The notes under the pieces are model-generated. The model had not been told where the DNA came from, searched no databases, and was given only the letters and a program-made list of their open reading frames with translations. The position numbers and the translations under genes were made by a program. Of a stretch of 64,000 bases of DNA, positions 24,604 through 32,133 are shown piece after piece; the stretch's first letter is position 1; every line of letters begins with the position of its first letter. The stretch comes from Actinokineospora enzanensis DSM 44649 (GTDB lineage Bacteria > Actinomycetota > Actinomycetes > Mycobacteriales > Pseudonocardiaceae): the NCBI RefSeq assembly GCF_000374445.1, contig NZ_KB894407.1, positions 62,001 to 126,000 on the forward strand. Direction: 5' to 3'.

Positions 24604-27351
24604 TCACCCGACCGCGGGCAGGCCGATGGCGTCGGACAACGCCGTGGTCGCGCTGGTCTGCTCGGGCGAGGTCCTCGGACCGCCCCGCCTGCCCCGCGCC
24701 GGGTCGGTCGCACCTCGCACCGTGACCGGTGCGTCGGGTACGGGCGCCGGTCCGCGCGGTGCGGGTGTGTTTGGCGTGCGACGGGCCCGCGTGGCCGTGT
24801 GCAGGGCGAGTAGGACGCCCGCGGAACCCGTGGCGAGGTCCATCGACAGGCGCAGCAGCCAGCGCCCGGGAAACGCGATGCCCTGCCGGTGGCGCACGGC
24901 CTGCCAGCTCAGCCTGCGGATGTGCGGGGCGGTCACATGCGACCCGGGGCAGGCGACGGCCAGGGCGGTGAGCAGCCCGGCCCGGCCGAGGAAGAGCCCG
25001 GGTTCCACGGTCAGCGGCGCTCGGCACGCGGCGAGGATGCCCGCGTGCACCTCGGACCACGGGCCGCTCGGGCGGTGGCGCAGGTACCGCCCGAGCGGTT
25101 CGAGCAGGCCGGCGCCGCCCACCGCGAGGTGGCCCAGGGCCAGCGTGCCGTCGGTGAGCACCACGTCGCCGCGGTCGGTCCGGCGGCTGCCCGCCAGGTC
25201 CGCGGCCAGGGCCCGGCCCGCGAGGTCGAGCAGGGCCGGGTCGGCGGTGTCGTCGTGCCGCCGCAGGCAGAACACCGCGACACCGGTCCAGCCGGGCATC
25301 AGACCCGCCCGTGCGGCGCCCGGTCCGCGTTTCGCGGGACTGTGCCTGCCTGTCCCGTGTCGTTCCGGGAGCTGCGGTGGCGGCGCGGTCGCCGGATCGG
25401 TGCCGGGCGGGAGGTGGAGACCACTCCCCGGGGTGGTCGAGCGGGTGACGACGCGATCGGTGACGGCGTCCAGCGCGTCACGCCAGTAGGTGTCGGCGGT
25501 GCGTGCGGCGAAGTACCGCAGGGCGAGGCCGATACCGGGCAGTCCGCCGAACAGGCCGGGCGTCTCCGGGTCGGGCAACTCGACCAGTCGCCGCATGATG
25601 CGGTATGCGTCGTCCTCCCTGCCCAGCGCGTGCAGGACCACGGCGGCGCCGTGCATGCCGTTGTACAGCCCGGCCTGCGGCTCCGCGCGGTGCACCGCGG
25701 CGGCCAGCCAGTCGACGTGGTCCTCGGGCACCGGTTGCCCGGTCGTGTGCAGCGCGTACAAGACGCCTGCCGCGCCGTGGGCGAGGTTGTAGCCGCCGTC
25801 GCGCAGACCGGCGGGATCCCCCGGGTACAGCCGGTCGAGGCGGTGTGGGGTCGCGGAGGCGAGGATCGACTCCGCCACCGCGTCGCGAGCGTCGGCGGAG
25901 TCGCCCGCGAACAGTTCCGCGGTGCGGGGGCGGGGGCACGGTGTGGTCCGTCGGTCGGCCGGACGCCGCAGACCTGTCCGGATCTCGGCGATCAGGTCGG
26001 CCGGGACCGGGAAGAGTTCGGCGACCGCGTCGACCAGTTCGTCCACCTTGTCCGGAGCCAGATCCAGCATGGGGGTCAGCGGGAGGAAGATCGCCAACCG
26101 GAGGCAGTTCAGCGCGTACCGGTCCCGTTCCGGACCGGCGAGCGCGTGCGCCGCGACGAACCCGGGCGCGCCGATGGTCGGCGCGGGTTGGCTGTCCGGC
26201 CGGTAGGCGATCTCGAAGTCCACCAACGCGACCCGGCCGTCCGGCCGCACGATCACGTTGCCCGGGTGCAGGTCGGCGAACACGTAACCGCGCTCGTGCA
26301 ACCGGTCCAGGGCCTGTTCCACCCCGGCCAGCACGGCCAGCGCGGACTCGGTGTACGCGGCGACCGCGGCGGCGTCCGGACTCCCGCCGGTCAGCGGGTT
26401 GCGGGTGGCGATGAAGGACAGCAGCGTCTCTCCATCGATGTACTCCTCGGCCAGGAACTCGTGTTCCCACCGGCGGAAGCGGCCCAGGTTGCCGGGCACG
26501 AAGTCCAGATCGGACAGTTCGGCGAGCACGCGGGCCTCGTGCCGCAGCCGGGCCACCGCGTCCCGGCCCGTCGCGTCCAGTCCGGCGTGCGGCCGTGCCT
26601 CGCGCAACACCACCCGGTCCCGCGGGTCCGTGCCCCGGGCCAGGTAGACGCCGCCCCCGTTGGAGAAATGCAGTGCCTTCTCGACCGCGTAGGGGATCCC
26701 GTTCCCGTTCCGTTCCGCCATCGCGATCCGGTCGGTGATGAACTCGGGCGGGCGCACCCAGTCGGGCACGGTGAACCCGGGGCCGCGCACGTCCGGGACG
26801 AGCGTCCCGTCCGGTCGACGGATCGCGGGGACCCGGTGCCCCTGCTCGTCGGTGCAGTACATCATGCGGAAACCGCCGAACCGCAGGAACAACGGCCCGC
26901 GACCCCACCGCAGATCGCTGAGGATGTACGGCCCCGGGCGGGTGCCGAGCAGGACGGAAAGTTCGGCCAGCGTGCGGCGCAACTCGTCCGCCCGCGGGTA
27001 GACGGTGATCAGTTTCCCGCTGCCGCCGCGCGGCGCGTACTTGCTGTTCGCCAGCAGGTGCGTGCGCGGCGAAACGAGGAACTTGACGGCGATCCGCCCG
27101 GACAGGCAGTGCCCGGTGACGAGGTCGATGACCTCCTCGGCCTGGCCCGCGGTCACCGAGACGTGCAGTTTCCACCCCTGCTCGGGCAGCTCGTGCCCGT
27201 CCGGGGTGAGGTAGACCCAATGACCGTCGGATTCCCGGGTCCAGCCGTCGGGCAGCGGTCGTTCCGCCGCGCCGAAGCGCGGGTCGGGACCGGCCGACGG
27301 GTGGTCGTAGAAGTCCGGATCGGCCTGGCAGTACTGGAGGTAGTCGTCCAC
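24604..27351 (-). CDS. lanKC: Class III lanthionine synthetase LanKC
   Basis: This 915-residue trifunctional enzyme has an N-terminal lyase-like region starting DDYLQYCQADPDFYDHPS, a Ser/Thr kinase-like domain with FADLHPGNVIV (HRD-like, near 360) and LVDFEIAYRP (DFG-like, near 377), and a C-terminal LanC-like cyclase (about 540-915) with LYNGMHGAAVVLHAL and PGWTGVAVF. The Cys-Cys-His zinc ligands of class IV LanL cyclases are not visible, which supports class III. It phosphorylates, eliminates and cyclises Ser/Thr and Cys in the precursor at 23248. The GTG at 27351 is chosen because the homologous N-terminus begins there; an open frame further upstream is non-homologous. Confidence 0.93.
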   Translation of the reverse strand: MDDYLQYCQADPDFYDHPSAGPDPRFGAAERPLPDGWTRESDGHWVYLTPDGHELPEQGWKLHVSVTAGQAEEVIDLVTGHCLSGRIAVKFLVSPRTHLLANSKYAPRGGSGKLITVYPRADELRRTLAELSVLLGTRPGPYILSDLRWGRGPLFLRFGGFRMMYCTDEQGHRVPAIRRPDGTLVPDVRGPGFTVPDWVRPPEFITDRIAMAERNGNGIPYAVEKALHFSNGGGVYLARGTDPRDRVVLREARPHAGLDATGRDAVARLRHEARVLAELSDLDFVPGNLGRFRRWEHEFLAEEYIDGETLLSFIATRNPLTGGSPDAAAVAAYTESALAVLAGVEQALDRLHERGYVFADLHPGNVIVRPDGRVALVDFEIAYRPDSQPAPTIGAPGFVAAHALAGPERDRYALNCLRLAIFLPLTPMLDLAPDKVDELVDAVAELFPVPADLIAEIRTGLRRPADRRTTPCPRPRTAELFAGDSADARDAVAESILASATPHRLDRLYPGDPAGLRDGGYNLAHGAAGVLYALHTTGQPVPEDHVDWLAAAVHRAEPQAGLYNGMHGAAVVLHALGREDDAYRIMRRLVELPDPETPGLFGGLPGIGLALRYFAARTADTYWRDALDAVTDRVVTRSTTPGSGLHLPPGTDPATAPPPQLPERHGTGRHSPAKRGPGAARAGLMPGWTGVAVFCLRRHDDTADPALLDLAGRALAADLAGSRRTDRGDVVLTDGTLALGHLAVGGAGLLEPLGRYLRHRPSGPWSEVHAGILAACRAPLTVEPGLFLGRAGLLTALAVACPGSHVTAPHIRRLSWQAVRHRQGIAFPGRWLLRLSMDLATGSAGVLLALHTATRARRTPNTPAPRGPAPVPDAPVTVRGATDPARGRRGGPRTSPEQTSATTALSDAIGLPAVG

Positions 27352-27493
27352 GGGGCCACTTGTCCTGGTTCGGATCGAGACCTGATGGGGGAGTGGCGCC
27401 GACTTTATGGCCGTGTGACGGGGAATCCGCGTCCCGCGGCCAGTGGCAGGCATGTTCATGCCAAGGTGCGGCAAAGCTGGGAATACCGGGACC

Positions 27494-27533
27494 GGGCGGG
27501 ACAGGGCGGGACAGGGCGTGGGACCACTACACT
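27494..27533 (+). promoter_or_regulatory. Putative leaderless-type promoter with 10-bp direct repeats before the SARP gene
   Basis: GGGCGGGACA occurs twice in tandem (27494-27503, 27504-27513) and begins a third time. TACACT (27528-27533) is a -10-like box eight bases before the GTG. The repeats cover the -35 zone and could be an operator. The gap also serves the divergent lanKC gene. Confidence 0.45.
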
Positions 27534-27541
27534 CGTACAGC

Positions 27542-30322
27542 GTGCGCTTCGTCCTGTTGGGGCCCATCCGAGCGTGGCGGGGCGAGGTCGAGGCGGACCT
27601 GGGACCACCCACCCGGCGGGCCGTGCTCGCCGTCCTGCTGGCCCACGCCGGGACCCCGGTCCCGCTGGACCGGATCATCGACATACTCTGGGCCGATGAC
27701 CCGCCGGACAGCGCGGCCAACATCGTGCACCGGCACATCGGCCACCTGCGCCGTCTGGTCTCGCCGGAGCAGGCCCTCACCGGCGGGGCGGGCGGCTACC
27801 TGCTGCCGGTCGACGCGGAAACCCTCGACCTGGTGCGGTTCCGCGAATGCGGCGCGGCGGCGACGGCGGCCACCGACCAAGGCGCGGCCTGGGACCACCT
27901 CGCCGAGGCGCTCGCCCTGTGCCAGGGGCCGACCGTCGCGGGTGTCCCGGCCCGGGTCCGGACCCACCCCGTGTTCACCGCGATCGACCAGGAGCGGCTC
28001 GCCGTCCTGCGCCGGGCCGCGGACACCGCGCTCGCCGCGGGCCACCCGGACCGGGTCCTGCGCGCGCTGACCGCCGCCGGGGCCGAGCACCCGCTGGACG
28101 AGGCGGTGCAGGCCGGGCTGGTCCGGGTGCTGGCGGCGACCGGGCGGCAGGCCGAGGCGCTGTCCACCTACCAGGCCGTGCGTGCCCGCCTGGCCGACGA
28201 GCTGGGCGTGGACCCCGGGCCGGACCTGCGCGCCGCGCACGCCCAGGTGCTCGACCAGACCGTGCCCACCCCGACGCCCGTGGCCGCCCGGCCCGCGTTC
28301 GGCCCCGCCCAGCTGCCCACGGACCTGCCGACGTTCACCGGTCGCGCGGTCGAGCTGGCGCGGATCCGGGAACTGGCGGCGGGGGAGGGGATCGGGGTGC
28401 TGATCACCGTCATCAGCGGCATGGCGGGGGTGGGCAAGAGCACCCTGGCCGTGCGCGCCGCGCACACGCTCGCCGCTCGGTTCCCGGACGGGCAGCTCTA
28501 CCTCGACCTGCGCGGCTTCGACCGCACCGGCGCGGTGGTGTCCACGGGCGAGGCGATCCGCACCCTGCTGGAGACGCTGGGCGTGCCGCCGTCGGACATC
28601 CCGGTCGGCACCGACGCGCAGACCGCGCGCTACCGCGCCCTGCTCGCGGGCCGCCGGGCGGTGGTGGTGCTGGACAACGCGGGGGACGCCGAGCAGGTCC
28701 GCCCGCTGCTGCCCGGTTCGCCCGGCTGCCTGGTCCTGGTGACCAGCCGGGACCGGCTGCGCGGACTGGTCGCCACGCACGGCGCCCAGTCGATCACCCT
28801 GGCCGTGCCCGGCCCGGCCGATGCCCGGGAGTCGTTGCGCCGCAGGCTCGGCGCGGCCAGGGTGGCCGCCGAGCCCGGCGCGGTCGGCGAGATCCTGGAC
28901 CGGTGCGGGCGGTTGCCGCTGGCGTTGGCGGTGGTCGCGGCCCGCGCGGCCACCCACCCGGGCTTCTCCCTCGCCACCATCGCCGCCGAGCTGCGGCGGA
29001 GCGCGGGCAGCCTGGACGCGTTCACCGACACCGACCCGGTGGCCGACGCGCGGGCGGTGTTCTCCTGGTCCTACCGGGTGCTGAGCCCGCAGGCGGCTCG
29101 CCTGTTCCGGTTGCTCCCGGGACATCCCGGGACAGCCGCGTCGGTGGCCGCTGTCGCCAGCCTCGCGGGTGTCGGTCCAGGCGCGGCGCGGACCCTGCTG
29201 CGCGAACTGGGCGACAACCATCTGGTCGAGGAATCCGCGCCGGACAGCCACACCTGCCACGATCTGCTGCGCGCCTACGCCGCCGAGCTCGCCGCCACGC
29301 ACGACCCGGCAGCCGCGCTCGCGGACGCCCGCCGTCGACTCGACGACCACTACCTGCACTCCGCGGAGGCGGCCGCCACGACCCTGCACCCCTACCGGGA
29401 ACGTCTCCTGCCGTCGACCGAACCCGCCGACGGCGTCGTGCTCGCCGACGTCGCCGACCATGACGCGGCCGAGTCCTGGCTGCGCGAACAGCGCGCGGTG
29501 CTGGTGGCGATCGTCGAACGCGCGGCGCACGAGGGGTCCGGCGACCACGGCTGGCGGTTGGCCCGCGCGCTGGAGCTGTTCCTCGATCGCCTGGGCAGCA
29601 GGCAGGACCAGCTGACCGTGCACCGCGCGGCGCTGGCGATCGCGGATCGGCTCGGCGAACCGTTGCGGCTGGCCGACGCCCATCGGGCGGTCGGGTTCGC
29701 GCTGCTGCGGGTGGACCGCCATGACGAGGCCGGGCACCACCTCGACCAGGCCCTGCGCCGGTTCGGCGACCTCGGTCACCACGCGGGCCGGGCCCGCACC
29801 CGACGAGCGCTGGCCTTCCAGGCCAACATCCTCGGCGACCACGCCGCCGCCCTGGCCCACTACGATCACGCGCTGGCCGACTACGACGCGACGGCGAGCA
29901 GCGCGGGCAGGGCCCGGGTGCTCAACGAGATCGGCTGGACGGACGTGCTGCTCGGCGACCACGCCCGCGCGCTGACCCGGTGCCGGGAGTCGCTCGGGCT
30001 GCACCGACGGACCGGCGACCGCAACGGCGAGGCCGCCGCGCTGGACAGCCTCGGGTACGCCTACCACCACCTGGGCCGCCACGAGCGGGCGATCGACTGC
30101 TACCGGCGCGCGGCGCACATCTATCGGGAGATCAGCGACCGCTTCCTGGAGGCCGACACGCTCGCGCACCTCGGCGACAGCCAGGACGCCAGCGGCGACC
30201 GGGACGCGGCCGGGATGGCGTGGCAGGAGGCGTTGCGGTTGCTGGAGATGTTGCGCCATCCCGGGACGGAACGCCTGCGCGACAAGCTGGACCGACTCCG
30301 GGTGGTCGCGCGCCGCGCCTGA
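27542..30322 (+). CDS. AfsR/SARP-family transcriptional regulator (wHTH-BTAD-NB-ARC-TPR)
   Basis: This 926-residue regulator has an OmpR-like winged helix (residues 1-90, FVLLGPIRAWRG and RRAVLAVLLA), a bacterial transcriptional activation domain (about 95-240, ending ADELGVDPGPDLRAAHAQVL), an NB-ARC NTPase with Walker A GMAGVGKSTLA near 294 and Walker B VVVLDNAGDAEQV, then TPR-type repeats to the end (for example SLGYAYHHLGRHERAIDCYR). SARPs activate antibiotic clusters through direct repeats. It is divergent from lanKC by 190 bases and is the likely cluster activator. I use GTG 27542; upstream in-frame codons lack homology. Confidence 0.9.
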   Translation: MRFVLLGPIRAWRGEVEADLGPPTRRAVLAVLLAHAGTPVPLDRIIDILWADDPPDSAANIVHRHIGHLRRLVSPEQALTGGAGGYLLPVDAETLDLVRFRECGAAATAATDQGAAWDHLAEALALCQGPTVAGVPARVRTHPVFTAIDQERLAVLRRAADTALAAGHPDRVLRALTAAGAEHPLDEAVQAGLVRVLAATGRQAEALSTYQAVRARLADELGVDPGPDLRAAHAQVLDQTVPTPTPVAARPAFGPAQLPTDLPTFTGRAVELARIRELAAGEGIGVLITVISGMAGVGKSTLAVRAAHTLAARFPDGQLYLDLRGFDRTGAVVSTGEAIRTLLETLGVPPSDIPVGTDAQTARYRALLAGRRAVVVLDNAGDAEQVRPLLPGSPGCLVLVTSRDRLRGLVATHGAQSITLAVPGPADARESLRRRLGAARVAAEPGAVGEILDRCGRLPLALAVVAARAATHPGFSLATIAAELRRSAGSLDAFTDTDPVADARAVFSWSYRVLSPQAARLFRLLPGHPGTAASVAAVASLAGVGPGAARTLLRELGDNHLVEESAPDSHTCHDLLRAYAAELAATHDPAAALADARRRLDDHYLHSAEAAATTLHPYRERLLPSTEPADGVVLADVADHDAAESWLREQRAVLVAIVERAAHEGSGDHGWRLARALELFLDRLGSRQDQLTVHRAALAIADRLGEPLRLADAHRAVGFALLRVDRHDEAGHHLDQALRRFGDLGHHAGRARTRRALAFQANILGDHAAALAHYDHALADYDATASSAGRARVLNEIGWTDVLLGDHARALTRCRESLGLHRRTGDRNGEAAALDSLGYAYHHLGRHERAIDCYRRAAHIYREISDRFLEADTLAHLGDSQDASGDRDAAGMAWQEALRLLEMLRHPGTERLRDKLDRLRVVARRA

Positions 30323-30376
30323 CGCGGGCACGAAACAGGCACCGGATGGTCACCACCGCTGCCTAGCGTCGTCCCC

Positions 30377-31063
30377 GTGTCGATCGAACCGCCGCTCGAT
30401 GTGGCCGCCGCGCTGGACATCCTCGCCGGGACCGACCGGTGCACGGCGCTGCTGCCGCACTTCCACGGCCCGCTGCTGCGCGCCGTCGGGCGGACCCTCA
30501 CCCGCGTCACGGCCCGGGGCGGTCACACCGATGTGATCTACCCGAACGAGATGTACCGACACCCGCCGTGGCTGGCACTGGCCCGCGCGCAGGCACGGAC
30601 CGGTACGGCCGTGCTGGTCTCCGGAACACCGTTCCCGCCGTTGCTGATCGGCCCCGGCATCGCGGTGCTGACCGATCGCGGCGCGAGCAGGCCGGAGCTG
30701 TTCCGGGACATCGGACTCACGTCCACATTGGACCTGTTCGTCCGGGCCGTGCGCGGGCGTGCGGTGGAACTGGGTGGGTTCGATGTCCACAACGGACTGG
30801 CCGAGCGTGAGGCCGAACTGCTCGCGCTGCTCGGCGGTGGCCTCACGGACGCGGCCGCAGGCAAGCGGATGGGGTACTCGGCGCGCACCGTGGCCAGGGT
30901 GATGGCCGACATCATGACCCGCCTTGACGCGGCCAGCCGGTTCGAGGCAGGCGTCCGCGCCGCCCGGCTCGGCTGGCTGCCCCCGGGCGGCGCGTACCGA
31001 GACGTCCCGAAGACCGGGATGCCGGGGAGAACCAGGAAAGGATCATCATGCACAAGGGTGTGA
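30377..31063 (+). CDS. LuxR-type HTH transcriptional regulator
   Basis: This 228-residue protein has an N-terminal region of unknown fold (about 1-140, with TALLPHFHGPLLRAVGR) and a C-terminal LuxR-like HTH: LAEREAELLALLGGGLTDAAAG, then MGYSARTVARVMADIMTRLDA. There is no receiver Asp motif, so it is not a classical response regulator. Its 3' end overlaps the serine protease start by 16 bases, so the protease gene is translationally linked to it. The GTG at 30377 follows the SARP stop by 54 bases, so the three genes may be one transcript. Confidence 0.82.
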   Translation: MSIEPPLDVAAALDILAGTDRCTALLPHFHGPLLRAVGRTLTRVTARGGHTDVIYPNEMYRHPPWLALARAQARTGTAVLVSGTPFPPLLIGPGIAVLTDRGASRPELFRDIGLTSTLDLFVRAVRGRAVELGGFDVHNGLAEREAELLALLGGGLTDAAAGKRMGYSARTVARVMADIMTRLDAASRFEAGVRAARLGWLPPGGAYRDVPKTGMPGRTRKGSSCTRV

Positions 31064-32097
31064 AGGCACTCGCGATAGGGGTGGTACTGGCCGCGGGGGC
31101 GACCGCCGCGGCGGCCATGTCGTCGCCCGCCACCGCGGCCGACCAGGCGGTCGTGTACCGGGACGACGAGGACGCCGCCGCGGTCCGGGCCTACTGGACC
31201 CCGGAACGCATGCGCCAGGCCATCGACCTGGACCGGCCGGGGACCGCGGCCCTGCCCGGCGGTCCCCGGCTCGCGGGTGGCCCGGATCGGGGGCCCGGCA
31301 CGACCGGCGGTCCGGACTGGGAGCCGCGTACGGCAGGCGGTCCAGGCGGGAGTCCCGCCGCGATCGGGAACGCTGTGAACGCTCGCCCGGCAGGCGGCCC
31401 GGACTGGGCACCCGGCGCGGCCGAACCCGTCGCGTATGCCGGATCGAACGCGGGCCGCGCGGTGGCCGCCGCCGATCGGCGGGTGGGTCGGATGTTCGCC
31501 GTCTACGCCAACCAGCCCTTCACCTGCACGGCCGCCGGCGTGCCCGCCGCGGCGGGCAAGGGTGGTCTGATCGTGACCGCCGCGCACTGCGTGAAGCAGC
31601 CGAACGGGTTCGCCACCCGTGTCCTGTACCTGCCCGGCTTCGAGAACGGCAGTGGCCAGTCGGGCACGTTCGTCGGCAGCACCTACACCATCGACTCCGG
31701 CTTCACCCCGGTGTTCCCGGGTTCCCCGGTCGGAGCTTTCGACATGGCGTTCGTGTCCGTGGGACCCAACGAGTCCGGCAAGCGGCTGAGCGAGGTCGGC
31801 GGCGAGTTCCAGGTCGCGTTCGACCACGCCAAGACCGGGCTGGGCACGGCCGTGCACTACTCGGGCGACACCCAGACCTCGTGCCTGGGGATCATCACGC
31901 CGTCCTCGATCCCGACGAACTGGGTCACCACCTGCCCGGGGGCGTCCGGCTCCAGCGGTGGGGCGCTGGTCCAGGAGAACATCGACGGAATACCCACCAT
32001 CGTGGGCGTCATCGGCGGGGCCGACGCGGTCCGGATGGAAGGGCACTTCTTCGAGGCCAGGTCCCGCGGTCTCTACCTGTACGCGCGCACCCTGTAG
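31048..32097 (+). CDS. Secreted S1-family (trypsin/V8-like) serine protease
   Basis: This 349-residue protein has a signal peptide (KGVKALAIGVVLAAGATAAAA, cleavage near residue 31 at ATAA-DQ), then a Gly/Pro-rich linker with GGPDxxP-type repeats (about 70-125), then a chymotrypsin-fold domain: LIVTAAHCV (His near 181), FDMAFVSVG (Asp near 232) and GASGSSGGALV (Ser303). The RBS AGGAAAGGA precedes the ATG. Its place beside the lanthipeptide genes raises leader-peptide removal as a possible job, since class III clusters usually lack a dedicated protease; a general exoprotease is equally likely. Confidence 0.88.
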   Translation: MHKGVKALAIGVVLAAGATAAAAMSSPATAADQAVVYRDDEDAAAVRAYWTPERMRQAIDLDRPGTAALPGGPRLAGGPDRGPGTTGGPDWEPRTAGGPGGSPAAIGNAVNARPAGGPDWAPGAAEPVAYAGSNAGRAVAAADRRVGRMFAVYANQPFTCTAAGVPAAAGKGGLIVTAAHCVKQPNGFATRVLYLPGFENGSGQSGTFVGSTYTIDSGFTPVFPGSPVGAFDMAFVSVGPNESGKRLSEVGGEFQVAFDHAKTGLGTAVHYSGDTQTSCLGIITPSSIPTNWVTTCPGASGSSGGALVQENIDGIPTIVGVIGGADAVRMEGHFFEARSRGLYLYARTL

Positions 32098-32105
32098 CGC
32101 GCCCG

Positions 32106-32133
32106 GGGCTCCCCGGCCGCGGTCGGGGAGCCC
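32106..32133. terminator. Bidirectional hairpin between protease and NACHT genes
   Basis: GGGCTCCCCG and CGGGGAGCCC pair perfectly over 10 bases with an 8-base loop, placed between the stops of two convergent genes. Confidence 0.75.

Noticed and set aside
27527-30331. A 934-codon minus-strand frame opposite the SARP gene.
   Set aside because: No domain is seen, and the plus strand encodes a complete SARP architecture.
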